Of a stretch of 64,000 bases of DNA, positions 1 to 9,204 are shown piece after piece. Origin of the DNA: Sva-07 sp963717385 (GTDB lineage: Bacteria; Actinomycetota; Acidimicrobiia; Acidimicrobiales; Ilumatobacteraceae); NCBI GenBank assembly GCA_963717385.1, contig CAVQWE010000017.1, positions 103,785 to 167,784 of the forward strand, in the 5' to 3' direction. A program made the position numbers and the translations under genes. How positions within the stretch are numbered: the first letter of the stretch is position 1; the number at the start of each line of letters is the position of its first letter. Below the pieces are notes generated by a model. That model saw nothing but the letters and a program-made list of their open reading frames with translations, searched no databases and was not told the origin of the DNA.

Positions 1-1028
1 TGGACGTGTTCGGCGCCGAGCGCATCGACCGCGATGCATGCCACGATCGTGGAGTCGATGCCACCCGACAGCGCGATGACCACGTCGTCGAAGCCGTTCT
101 TGGTGCAGTAGTCGCGGGTGCCGAGCACGAGGGCGTCGTACAGCTCGCGGTCGGCGTCGAGCGGATCGGCGATCGAACCGGACGCTGCGATGTCGTGGCC
201 GCTCGACTCGGCCGAGACCATCACCGTTGGCAGCAATGCGTCGGTGATGCGACCCCTGGGGTCGAGGAGTCGTTTGCGGTAGACCGGCGGCACCGGCACG
301 TCGACGACGAGGAGGTCTTCGACGAACTGCGGCGCACGCGCCAGCAAGGTGCCCTCGTGGTCGAACACGACCGACGCACCGTCGAAGACCAGTTCGTCCT
401 GGCCGCCCACCTGGTTGACGTAGACGATCGCCGCGTGCGAATCGGAGGCCCTGGTGGCGAGCATGCGCTCGCGTTCGGCTCCCTTGCCCGCATGGAACGG
501 CGAGGCATTGATGTTGATGCTCACCTCGGCACCGGCTGCGGCCTGCTCGGCAACGGGACCGAAGGGACTCCAGATGTCTTCACAGATCGAGATGCCCACC
601 TTGACACCGCCGATGACGAACAGTTCGAGCGGGTCGGACTGATCACCCGGCGTGAAGTAGCGGGCCTCGTCGAACACCGTGGTGTTCGGCAGGAGTCGCT
701 TGCGGTAGGTACCGACGACCTCGCCGTTCGCGCACACCGCTGCGGCGTTGTACAGGTCGCGATCCTGGTCGACGAAGCCGACCACCGCTGCGCACCGGCC
801 GGTTCGAGCGGCCAGCTTCGACAACACCTCGAGGTTGTCGGCGACGAAACCCGGCTTCAACACCAGGTCCTCGGGCGGATAGCCGGTGGTCGACAGCTCG
901 GGGAAGGCAACGACGTCGCATCCGGCGGCCTCGGCCCGGTCGTAGGCGTCGACCATCAAGGCCAGGTTTCCGTCGAGGTCGCCGACCGTCGGGTTGAGTT
1001 GAGCGAGCCCCACTCGTAGCACCGTCAC
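1..1028 (-). CDS. nadE: Glutamine-dependent NAD+ synthetase, C-terminus beyond window
   Basis: Makes NAD+ from deamido-NAD+, ATP and glutamine in the cytosol. The visible part has an N-terminal nitrilase-type glutaminase domain with the expected triad: Glu44 (FPELSTTGYPPEDL), Lys110 (YRKRLLPNT) and Cys149 (ICEDIW). The start of the synthetase domain follows, with the ATP pyrophosphatase P-loop SGGIDS at residues 321-326. The rest of the synthetase domain lies to the left of base 1. GTG at 1028 is taken as start; GTG at 1022 in the same frame is equally possible. The gene is divergent from the acylase gene, with about 75 bp between them. The long open frame on the opposite strand is only its shadow. 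Confidence 0.93.
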   Translation of the reverse strand, partial: MTVLRVGLAQLNPTVGDLDGNLALMVDAYDRAEAAGCDVVAFPELSTTGYPPEDLVLKPGFVADNLEVLSKLAARTGRCAAVVGFVDQDRDLYNAAAVCANGEVVGTYRKRLLPNTTVFDEARYFTPGDQSDPLELFVIGGVKVGISICEDIWSPFGPVAEQAAAGAEVSININASPFHAGKGAERERMLATRASDSHAAIVYVNQVGGQDELVFDGASVVFDHEGTLLARAPQFVEDLLVVDVPVPPVYRKRLLDPRGRITDALLPTVMVSAESSGHDIAASGSIADPLDADRELYDALVLGTRDYCTKNGFDDVVIALSGGIDSTIVACIAVDALGAEHV

Positions 1029-1104
1029 AGTCGGTCAGGCTACCGCTGGCGACAGCGACGGGCCTCGCTGCGAAACAGTAGGGCTGATCTGGCACTATGG
1101 CCAC

Positions 1105-3649
1105 GTGCGCGTCGGTCGGGTTGTCATCGTGGGATTGGTACTTCGTCGCTGCGTGCTCGCCTGGCGAAGGCCCCGAGTCGATCCCGCTGCCGACCTCGCC
1201 CGATACGACCACCACGACATCGACGACCACCACGACCACCACGACCACGTTGGTGCCACCACGCTACGAAGCCACGATCCAACGCACCACCGACGGCGTC
1301 CCGCACATCACGGGTGACACGCTCTCCGATGTCGCCTACGGGCAGGGATGGGCGAGCGGCGAGGACCACGGCTGCACGCTGATCGACCAGATCCTGAAGG
1401 TGACCAGCACCCGCTCGGCAGCGTTCGGCCCCGGCATCGAGGGCGAGAACGTCGACAGCGACTTCGCCTGGAAGGCCATCGGCATCGGCGAGATCTCAGC
1501 CACTGACTTCGAGACGGCATCGGATGCGGTGGTCGAGCAGTTCGATGCGTTCACCGCTGGTTGGAACGATCAGCTCGCCAACGTGGGTGGCGAACGATTG
1601 ACCGGTTGGTGTGCCGGGGCCGACTGGGTGCGCCCGATCACCGCCGTCGAGGTCTACACCTATGCCCGCTCCGTTGCGCTCCAAGCGAGCAGCGCAGCCA
1701 TCATCGACTACATCGGCGTCGCCCAACCGCCGACCACCGAACCCATCGGTGTGCGCCGACAATCCGGCGGCATCGATCTCGACGCCGCAGTGTTTGCCGA
1801 CCTGGGGCTGCGTGACGAGGCAGGACTTGCAAGCAACGGGTGGGCGATCGGCAAGGATCGAGTGGCAGGCAACGAGGGTGGCCTGCTGCTCGCCAACCCG
1901 CACTTTCCGTGGGAAGGCGAACTCCGATTCGCCGAAGTCCAACTCACCGTGCCGGGAGAGATCGACGTGTACGGCGCCCAGTTGCTCGGGTTGCCCGGCG
2001 TCGGCATCGGCTTCACCGACGGCGTCTCGTGGACCCACACGGTGTCCGACGGCAACCGGATGACCGGCTACAACCTCACGCTCGATCCCGCCTCGCCCAC
2101 GTCGTACCTCGTCGATGGCCAGTCGGTGCCGATGACCTCGACCGACACCACGATCGACATCCTGCGCCCCGATGGCACGGTCGACACCGAGACCCGCACC
2201 CTGTGGCGCAGCGAGTTCGGCCCGATCCTCGACTTCCCGGGAATCGGCTGGACCGACGCCACGGTGCTGTCGTACCGCGACGCCAACATCGACAACAACG
2301 AGTTCATCGAGCAGTACGCACGCATGCCCGAGATCCAGAGCATCGCCGAACTCCAAGCGCTCACCGCCGAATATCAGGGAGTTCCACTCTTCAATCTCGT
2401 GGCGGTCGACGACGAGGGCACCACCTGGTACGCCGACACCTCGGCAACACCGAATCTGAGTGCCGAGGCAGAACAGGCATTCATCGGCGCACTGTTCTTC
2501 GACCCGGTGACCCAGATCGCCTACGACGAGGGTTTCGTGCTCCTGGACGGGTCCAACAGTGCGTTCCGCTGGGAAGTGGTCCCGGGCGCTCGCGACCCAG
2601 GTCTCGTTCCGTTCTCGGAGATGCCCATGGTGCAGCGAACCGACTACGTCTTCAATGCCAACGACAGCTTCTGGGTGCCGAGCGCGGAGTTCACGCTGAC
2701 CGGTTCGTACTCGATTCTCCATGGCCAGCAGAACACCCCGCTCAGCATGCGCACCCGGCAGAACGCCGCAGTGCTCAGCGACACCAATGCCACCGGTCTC
2801 GCCGGCCCCGACGGCCTGTTCGACGCCGAGGAAGTCCGCACCGCAGCATTCGAGAACACCGGCAGGACCGCTGTGCTGCTGCGCTCAGCGGCGGTCGACG
2901 CCTGTCGCACCACCCCCATCGTCGAGGTCCCTGAGCTGCTCACCGCCGATGGCACCCTGAATCTGGCTGCCGCCGCGGTCGACCTCACCGCTGCCTGCGA
3001 CGTCCTGGCGAATTGGGACGGGGTGTACGACCTCGATCGATCAGGTCCACTGATCTGGCGCGAAACCATGAGCCGTTTCGATCCCGAGGCGTTCGAGAAC
3101 GCCGGCGTGCTCTTCGCCGACCCCTTCGACCCTGCGCAGCCGACGTTGACCCCTGCGGTTCCGGCCACCGATCCGACGCCGCTTCTGCAAGCAATGGCCC
3201 GCGCCGTCCAGACGATCACGACCGCCGGCTTCGCACTCGACACCACACTCGGAGCGTCGCAATTCACCGAGCGCTCCGAGACCCGGATCTCGATCCATGG
3301 GGGCAACAGCGTCGACGGTGTCACCAACATCGTCACCTGGAGTGGCCGATCGTCGTCGAGCGAACCAGCACCCCAGCGAGGCGAAGCCGTCGCGGTCGAC
3401 AGCTCGCTGCGAGGCGAGGGATACCGAATCAACTACGGCACCAGTTTCGTGATGACCGTCGACTACACCGGCGACGAAGTGCAGGCGTGGGCGCTGCTCG
3501 TCTACGGCCAGACCGGCGACCGCACCTCGCCGTTGTTCGACTCGCAGACCATCGAGTTCAGCGAGAAACAGTGGAGACAAGTCGCCTTCACCGACGAGCA
3601 GATCGCCGCCGACCCCGACCTCGAGACCTACACGGTCATCGGCCGCTGA
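1105..3649 (+). CDS. Penicillin acylase family lipoprotein (Ntn hydrolase), frame break in the signal peptide
   Basis: Exported amidase of the penicillin acylase/AHL acylase family, about 848 residues. These are made as precursors that cleave themselves to expose an N-terminal serine. The likely nucleophile is the Ser codon at 1832-1834 in LASNGWAIG, followed by the typical NPHFPWEGELRF stretch. A Thr-rich linker (about 1197-1250) follows the lipobox. A GTG at 1105 opens a good lipoprotein signal (VRVGRVVIVGLVL), but the lipobox VAACS is in the next frame. Dropping one C near 1144 joins them cleanly. Without that correction the frame would have to start at ATG 1097 with a poor signal. The substrate cannot be told from sequence. 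Confidence 0.85.
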
Positions 3650-3724
3650 CCGCTCCGACACCGTCACGCCTGGGTCCGATCCAGGCGCCGTCCGATCTGA
3701 CTCGAGTCAAGAAATCTCGGGCCA

Positions 3725-3741
3725 GTTCACACGCCGTTCAC
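3725..3741 (+). promoter_or_regulatory. PHO-box-like direct repeat upstream of glnII
   Basis: GTTCAC-ACGCC-GTTCAC is a direct repeat with an 11-nt period, the arrangement bound by OmpR-type regulators. GTTCAC is the half-site of the streptomycete PhoP (PHO) box, and PhoP and GlnR compete at glnII/glnA promoters in Streptomyces. The site lies about 126 bp before the glnII start. The identity of the binding protein is inference. Confidence 0.45.
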
Positions 3742-3866
3742 AATGAGGCAACGACTCTGCAACCGGGCACTGCGACGATGCCGCCTGCCAACGGGCGACT
3801 CCGACCAGCACCATCTAGGTTGGATGCCCGTACCCCCGACAACCTGGACGGAAACTGAGGACAACT

Positions 3867-4871
3867 GTGGTTTACAAGGCTGAATACATCTGGATCGACG
3901 GCACGATGCCGACAGCGAAGCTGCGATCGAAGACCAAAGTGCTCGAAGACGGCGCCGAACTGCCCATCTGGGGATTCGACGGCTCGAGCACCAACCAGGC
4001 CACCGGCGACAAGAGCGACTGCGTGCTCAAGCCCGTTGCGACCTACCCGGACCCGATCCGCGGCGGCGACGACGTGCTCGTGATGTGCGAGGTGATGCTC
4101 GTCGACGGCAAGCCACACCCGACCAACATGCGTGCCGCCGCAGCGAAGACGGCCAAGAAGTACAAGAAGCACGAGCCGTTGTTCGGCATCGAGCAGGAGT
4201 TCACCCTGATGAAGGAAGGCCGGCCCTACGGCTTCCCGCCGGCCGGCTACCCCGAGCCGCAGGGTGGCTACTACTGCGGCGTCGGCGAGGACGAGATCCA
4301 CGGCCGCCCCCTGGTCGAAGACCACCTCGAGGCATGCCTCACCGCCGGCCTGTCGATCTCGGGCATCAACGCCGAGGTCATGCCCGGGCAGTGGGAATTC
4401 CAGGTCGGCCCGCTCGGACTGCTGGAAGTGGCCGACCAGCTGTGGGTGGCGCGCTGGTTGCTCTACCGGATCGGCGAGGACTACGGCATCGCCGCCACGC
4501 TCGACGCCAAGCCGGCCAAGGGCGACTGGAACGGCGCTGGCGCCCACACCAACTTCTCCACCAAGGAAATGCGTGAAGAGGACGGCTACAAGTACATCGA
4601 AGCCGGCTGCAAGGCGCTCGGCGAGAAGGCCGAACTCCACATCGCCAACTACGGCCAGGGCATCGCTGACCGTCTCACCGGTGCCCACGAGACCCAGCGC
4701 TTCGACCAGTTCAGCTACGGCGTGTCCGACCGCGGTGCCTCGATCCGCATCCCGTGGCAGGTCGCCGTCGACCGCAAGGGCTATCTCGAAGACCGTCGCC
4801 CGAACGCCAACATCGACCCGTACATCGTTGCCCGCCTGATGGTGGACACGGTCTGCGGCGCCATGAAGTGA
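3867..4871 (+). CDS. glnII: Glutamine synthetase type II (eukaryotic-like)
   Basis: ATP-dependent condensation of glutamate and ammonia to glutamine. At 334 residues it has the short GSII form, not the ~450-residue GSI form. Markers are the N-terminal YIWIDG and WGFDGSST, the metal/glutamate-binding FGIEQEFTL, GINAEVMPGQWEFQVGP, and the nucleotide-site NGAGAHTNFST. The start is GTG with a TGAGGA ribosome site 6 nt upstream. A strong hairpin follows, then a second glutamine synthetase (type I) and a GlnR-like regulator. This forms a nitrogen-assimilation island. No adenylylation tyrosine is expected in this class, so control is probably transcriptional. Confidence 0.95.
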   Translation: MVYKAEYIWIDGTMPTAKLRSKTKVLEDGAELPIWGFDGSSTNQATGDKSDCVLKPVATYPDPIRGGDDVLVMCEVMLVDGKPHPTNMRAAAAKTAKKYKKHEPLFGIEQEFTLMKEGRPYGFPPAGYPEPQGGYYCGVGEDEIHGRPLVEDHLEACLTAGLSISGINAEVMPGQWEFQVGPLGLLEVADQLWVARWLLYRIGEDYGIAATLDAKPAKGDWNGAGAHTNFSTKEMREEDGYKYIEAGCKALGEKAELHIANYGQGIADRLTGAHETQRFDQFSYGVSDRGASIRIPWQVAVDRKGYLEDRRPNANIDPYIVARLMVDTVCGAMK

Positions 4872-4892
4872 ACGTCGGGGCATCGCCCTGAC

Positions 4893-4965
4893 GCGCTGAT
4901 CCGGTACTCGAATCAGCGCACCACTGCGACAGGACGGGGGCTCCGGCTCCCGTCCTGTCGCATTT
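4893..4965 (+). terminator. Two tandem hairpins after glnII
   Basis: The first inverted repeat is GCGCTGAT (4893-4900) with ATCAGCGC (4912-4919). The second has a perfect 14-bp stem, TGCGACAGGACGGG (4925-4938) with CCCGTCCTGTCGCA (4949-4962), followed by TTTC. The second has the form of an intrinsic terminator and separates glnII from glnA. Confidence 0.7.
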
Positions 4966-5001
4966 CACCGCCAACCGCGAGAGAATCAGGAGATGAGCGA
5001 C

Positions 5002-6339
5002 ATGCGCGACCAACAGCGCGACTACGTCCTGCGCAGCGTCGAAGAGCGCGGAGTCCGACTCGTCAGGCTCTGGTTCACCGACGTGCTCGGCACGCTCAAG
5101 AGCCTCGCGATCTCACCGGCGGAGCTGGAGAACGCACTCGAGGACGGCATGACGTTCGACGGATCGTCGATCGACGGGTTCTCGAGGGTCCAAGAGGCCG
5201 ACGTGTTGGCAATGCCCGACCCCGACACCTTCGAGCTGCTCCCGTGGGGTGATCCGAAGGCACCCGAGGCCCGCATCTTCTGCGACATCCACCACCTCGA
5301 CGGCACACCGTTCGAAGGCGATCCCCGCCAGGTGTTGCGCCGCCACGTACAAGCAGCACACGACGAGGGCCTCACGTTCTACGTCGCACCCGACGTCGAG
5401 TTCTTCTACTTCGAGCCGCTCGTGCCCGGTCAACCGCCGGTGCCGATCGATCAGGGCGGCTACTTCGACCTCACCACCAGCGACGTCACCGGCGAACTCC
5501 GCAAGAAGACGATCCGCACCCTCGAAGCCTTGGGGATTCCAGTCGAGTACAGCTTCCACGAGGATGCACCCGGCCAGCAGGAGATCGACCTGCGACACAC
5601 CGATGCACTCACCATGGCCGACAGCATGATGACCTTCAGGCTCGCCGTACGTGAGGTCGCCTCGCACCACGACGTGCACGCCACGTTCATGCCCAAGCCG
5701 CTCGAAGGCGTCCAAGGCTCGGGCATGCACGTCCACCTCTCGCTGTTTCGAGGCGACGACAACGCGTTCTACGACGCCGACGATCCCTACCTGCTGTCGC
5801 CGACGGCGAAGTCGTTCATGGCCGGGATGCTGCACCACGCCGCCGAGATCACCGCGGTCACCAACCAAACCGTCAACAGCTACAAGCGGCTCGTGCCAGG
5901 ATTCGAGGCACCCGTTCACATCAGCTGGGCGCGCAACAACCGCAGCGGCCTGATTCGGGTGCCGATCCCCAAGCGCGACAACCCCATGGCCACGCGTATC
6001 GAATACCGATCCGCCGACGCCGCGTGCAATCCGTATCTCGCGTTCAGCCTGATGCTGGCTGCAGGGATGCGCGGTGTGCGCGAGGGCTACGAACTCCCCG
6101 ACGAGGCCGACGCCAACCTGTTCGAGATCGGCGACGACGTACTGGCCAAGCTCGGCGTGCAACAGCTGCCGCAGTCGTTGAACGACGCGCTGATCGTGAT
6201 GGAGAACTCCACGCTCGTCCAAGAGGCGCTCGGCGAACACATCTTCGAGTGGTTCGTCCGCAACAAGCGCAGCGAATGGCGCGCGTACAAGACGCAAGTG
6301 ACCCCGTTCGAGCGAGACCGCTATCTCGGGACGTTGTGA
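5002..6339 (+). CDS. glnA: Glutamine synthetase type I
   Basis: GSI family, about 445 residues. Visible signatures are the N-terminal TFDGSSIDGF, the metal-site DVEFFYFE, the nucleotide-site GSGMHVHLSLF and NSYKRLVPGFEAPVHISWARNNRS. The stretch where adenylylated enzymes carry their target tyrosine reads EGYELPDEAD, without the usual NLYDLPPEE context, so regulation by adenylyltransferase is doubtful. AGGAG at 4988-4992 abuts ATG 4993 but lies 9 nt before ATG 5002, so 5002 is the better start. The regulator gene begins 2 nt after the stop. It could be the biosynthetic enzyme or a specialised paralog, since glnII already supplies the activity. Confidence 0.93.
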   Translation: MRDQQRDYVLRSVEERGVRLVRLWFTDVLGTLKSLAISPAELENALEDGMTFDGSSIDGFSRVQEADVLAMPDPDTFELLPWGDPKAPEARIFCDIHHLDGTPFEGDPRQVLRRHVQAAHDEGLTFYVAPDVEFFYFEPLVPGQPPVPIDQGGYFDLTTSDVTGELRKKTIRTLEALGIPVEYSFHEDAPGQQEIDLRHTDALTMADSMMTFRLAVREVASHHDVHATFMPKPLEGVQGSGMHVHLSLFRGDDNAFYDADDPYLLSPTAKSFMAGMLHHAAEITAVTNQTVNSYKRLVPGFEAPVHISWARNNRSGLIRVPIPKRDNPMATRIEYRSADAACNPYLAFSLMLAAGMRGVREGYELPDEADANLFEIGDDVLAKLGVQQLPQSLNDALIVMENSTLVQEALGEHIFEWFVRNKRSEWRAYKTQVTPFERDRYLGTL

Positions 6340-6341
6340 CC

Positions 6342-7028
6342 ATGGCAACGCGTGAGTCGATGTTGGCGGTCCTGGCCGACCCCGTGTCGCCCGAACTCGC
6401 GCGCACCCTCGACCTCGCCGGCTACGCGTGGAAGGCCGTCTCGGCCGCCAACGACGACACCGAACCAGCAGGCGGTTGGGCCGGGGCGATCGTCGACATC
6501 TCCACCGACTCCGAGGGCGGTTGGGCGTTCCTGCGCACCGCCCGCAAGGGTGGCGACCGAACCTTCGCGGTGTTGCTGCTGGTGGGCGGGGCCCAACTCG
6601 CCGAGCTCGAGCACCGCGACGAGCTGTACGACGACTTCTGCCTCGCACCATTCCATCCCGCCGAGCTCGAAGCACGGCTCCGGCACCTGCTGGTGGCCGA
6701 CGTCGATCTGCACCGGGCCGAACTCGTCGAGTACGGCGAGCTCACGCTCAACCTCGAGACCTATCAGGCCGCCATCTCGGGCCGACCGCTCGACATGACC
6801 TACATGGAATACGAGCTGCTGAAGTTCCTCGCCCAGAACCCTGGCAAGGTGTTCACCCGCGAGATGTTGCTCAGTCGGGTGTGGGGTTATGAGTACTACG
6901 GCGGCGCACGCACCGTCGACGTCCACGTCCGGCGGCTGCGCGCCAAACTCGGTGAAGAGCACGCCAACTTGATCCAGACCGTGCGTTCGGTCGGTTACCG
7001 CTTCGGTCAGTCCCGCTGGGACAGCTGA
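6342..7028 (+). CDS. glnR: GlnR-like orphan OmpR-family regulator
   Basis: 228 residues. The N-terminal receiver-like domain (about 1-120) lacks the usual phosphoacceptor pattern; VDIST takes the place of the acidic DxxxP segment. The C-terminal winged-helix domain is strongly conserved (YMEYELLKFLAQNPGKVFTR, RTVDVHVRRLRAKLG, IQTVRSVGYRF). This matches actinobacterial GlnR, which works without a partner kinase and controls nitrogen genes. Its position 2 nt after glnA supports the call and suggests co-transcription. No histidine kinase gene is adjacent. Confidence 0.82.
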   Translation: MATRESMLAVLADPVSPELARTLDLAGYAWKAVSAANDDTEPAGGWAGAIVDISTDSEGGWAFLRTARKGGDRTFAVLLLVGGAQLAELEHRDELYDDFCLAPFHPAELEARLRHLLVADVDLHRAELVEYGELTLNLETYQAAISGRPLDMTYMEYELLKFLAQNPGKVFTREMLLSRVWGYEYYGGARTVDVHVRRLRAKLGEEHANLIQTVRSVGYRFGQSRWDS

Positions 7029-7041
7029 CATCCGGGTCGTG

Positions 7042-7791
7042 CTAGCGGTCGAGGAAGGCACTCAACGTTTCGGTGACCACGAACGCGAACACGTCGGCGC
7101 CATCGGTGGTCGGGTGCACACCGTCGCCGGTCAGGACGCCATCGCCCTCGGCGAACGCGGTCCACGGAGCAATGACGCTGTCGCCGCGGCGCTCGACTCG
7201 CTCGCGCACGATCGCGTTCAACTCAGCGGCGTCGTCAGCCCGATCGCGGAAGTAGGTGTCGACCCAGACCACTGCGGCCTCGTCGGGCACTGATGCGAGG
7301 ATCTCGTTGACCGCAGCGGCGATGTCATCGGGGCCCGAGTACTGGCCGACATCGTTCGTGCCGAGCGCGATCACCCACACCTCGTCGGTGTGGTCGCCGT
7401 CGCCGTTGGCGGCGAGGAACTCGACGATCGAGGCACCGCTCGGATTGTCAGGGATCGACACCGCCATGCGCTTGTTGTTCTGTGCTTCGATCAGGTGGTC
7501 GAGGCCGAGCAGTTCGTAGCGCTCGTCGAGGTCTGGTGTTGCGCCCCTCGTGATCGAATCGCCGATCATCACGACCGTGTCGATGTCCACAGCGCCGTCG
7601 GCGAGATCGTTGGCTGCACCGCTGATTGCTCCGGGATCACCCGACACACCGATCGCCGGGAGAGGCAGCTGATCGTTGACCGTGTCCTCGCCGGACTGGT
7701 CGCAACTCGTCAGCCCGACGATGGCCAGGGCTGCCGAGATGAGCACGGGCGCGGCAGCGCGAGCGCGGCTGCGCTGTCGGGGGGACGTCAC
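7042..7791 (-). CDS. SGNH/GDSL-family hydrolase lipoprotein
   Basis: 249 residues. A signal peptide ends in the lipobox LTSC, so the protein is probably anchored to the outer face of the membrane. The SGNH blocks are in order: GDSIT (block I serine), ALGTND (block III Asn) and DGVHPTTDGADVFA (block V Asp/His). The family includes esterases, lipases and acetyl-xylan or peptidoglycan deacetylases; the substrate is not predictable. It converges with the glnR-like gene, 13 nt apart. Confidence 0.85.
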   Translation of the reverse strand: MTSPRQRSRARAAAPVLISAALAIVGLTSCDQSGEDTVNDQLPLPAIGVSGDPGAISGAANDLADGAVDIDTVVMIGDSITRGATPDLDERYELLGLDHLIEAQNNKRMAVSIPDNPSGASIVEFLAANGDGDHTDEVWVIALGTNDVGQYSGPDDIAAAVNEILASVPDEAAVVWVDTYFRDRADDAAELNAIVRERVERRGDSVIAPWTAFAEGDGVLTGDGVHPTTDGADVFAFVVTETLSAFLDR

Positions 7792-7827
7792 CCCAACAGT
7801 TTGCTCAACCGGACACCCCGAACGGCG

Positions 7828-9204
7828 TCACCCCGCTTGCAGCCGGCGAGCGAGACGGTCGTGCGCCACCAACATCTCATCGACACGTTGCGAGACGAGA
7901 CGACCGTCACGGACCACCGGTCGACCGTGCACCACCGTGTGGCGAGCCGCTGCCGGACCACAACGCAACCACGCTTCGATCGGGTCGGCGACCGCCCCGG
8001 AGAACGACGGGCCCGTGAGTGGCCACACAGCGACGTCGCCGACGGCGCCGACCTCGAGCACGCCGATCTCACCGGTTCGCCCGAGACAACCAGCACCACC
8101 GATCGTTGCCATCTCCAACGCCATCCGGGCAGTACCAGCGCCGGCACCGTCGCGGAGCTTTGCGAGCAGCATCGCCTGGCGCGCCTCGAGCCACAACGAC
8201 GCTGCGTCGGCCGACGACGAACCATCGACGCCGAGGCCCACGTGCACGCCAGCGGCCCGAAGATCCACCACCGGCGCGATCCCCGACGACAGGATCATGT
8301 TGCTCGACGGGCAGTGGGCGACTCCCACGCCGGCTGCGCCGAGACGGTGGATCTCATCGTGGTTGGGCATCACGCAGTGAGCGACCCAGGTGCGATCGGT
8401 GCTCCAGCCGGTGCGTTCGAGGTACTCCATCGGCCGGCACCCGAACGTGGCCAGGCTGAACTCGTCGTCCTCAGCGTTCTCTGCGAAGTGCGTGTGCAGC
8501 CGGACGTCGAGCTGTTCGGCAAGTTCGGCCGTACGCACCATCAACGACTCGGTGACGCTGAACGGCGAGCACGGGGCGAGCGCGATCCGGGTCATCGCAC
8601 CGAACGTGCGGTCGTGATGGCGTCGCACGGCGTCGTCGCACGCGGCAAGGATCTCGTCGTCGTCGGCAACGACGTCGTCGGGTGGCAGCCCTCCATCTTT
8701 CTGCGACAGCGACATCGAGCCGCGTGTCGGGTGGAATCGGACACCGAGGTCACGTGCGGCCTCGATCTCCGCGCTCAGGAGATCACCGGCGCCGCGGGGA
8801 TGGAGGTACAGGTGATCGGTCGACGTCGTGCAGCCCGCCAACGCCAGCTCGGCCAACCCCACCCACGCCGACACGTGGACCGATTCGGTGTCGAGGCCGC
8901 GCCACAACGGGTACAGCGACTGCAGCCAACCGAACAGCGGCTTGTCGGTCATCGCTGGGAGGGCGCGTGTGAGGTTCTGGTAGAGGTGATGGTGCGCGTT
9001 GACCAGTCCCGGGGTGACCAGACAGTCGGTGGCGTCGAGCACCGTGGTCGCCGCCGGTGCGGGACCGGTGCCGACCCCGCTGACGAACCCATCGGTGATC
9101 GCCACCCAGCCACCGTCGAGTTCACGGCGTGCGGCATCGACCGTGGCCACGCAGCGTGCGTTCGTGACGACCACGTCGGCGACTGGTTCGAGGGTCGCGG
9201 TCAC
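7828..9204 (-). CDS. Amidohydrolase, 8-oxoguanine deaminase/atrazine chlorohydrolase family
   Basis: 458-residue cytosolic metal-dependent hydrolase. Metal ligands are visible as NAHHHLYQN (HxH), HTHFAEN, AHCVMP and the catalytic Asp in LGVDGSSSAD. This pattern fits the subfamily of 8-oxoguanine deaminase and TrzN/AtzB-like enzymes, which deaminate or dechlorinate heteroaromatic rings. The GTG start overlaps the stop of the upstream decarboxylase by 4 nt (GTGA), so the two are translationally coupled. Purine or pterin deamination is the most likely role, but the substrate is unknown. Confidence 0.85.
   Translation of the reverse strand: MTATLEPVADVVVTNARCVATVDAARRELDGGWVAITDGFVSGVGTGPAPAATTVLDATDCLVTPGLVNAHHHLYQNLTRALPAMTDKPLFGWLQSLYPLWRGLDTESVHVSAWVGLAELALAGCTTSTDHLYLHPRGAGDLLSAEIEAARDLGVRFHPTRGSMSLSQKDGGLPPDDVVADDDEILAACDDAVRRHHDRTFGAMTRIALAPCSPFSVTESLMVRTAELAEQLDVRLHTHFAENAEDDEFSLATFGCRPMEYLERTGWSTDRTWVAHCVMPNHDEIHRLGAAGVGVAHCPSSNMILSSGIAPVVDLRAAGVHVGLGVDGSSSADAASLWLEARQAMLLAKLRDGAGAGTARMALEMATIGGAGCLGRTGEIGVLEVGAVGDVAVWPLTGPSFSGAVADPIEAWLRCGPAAARHTVVHGRPVVRDGRLVSQRVDEMLVAHDRLARRLQAG

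Noticed and set aside
6..1019. 337-codon rightward open frame
   Set aside because: Antisense shadow of nadE; the leftward frame has all NadE catalytic motifs.
1197..1250. Tandem ACGACC-like repeats
   Set aside because: They encode a Thr-rich linker after the lipobox; ordinary low-complexity coding sequence rather than a DNA repeat element.
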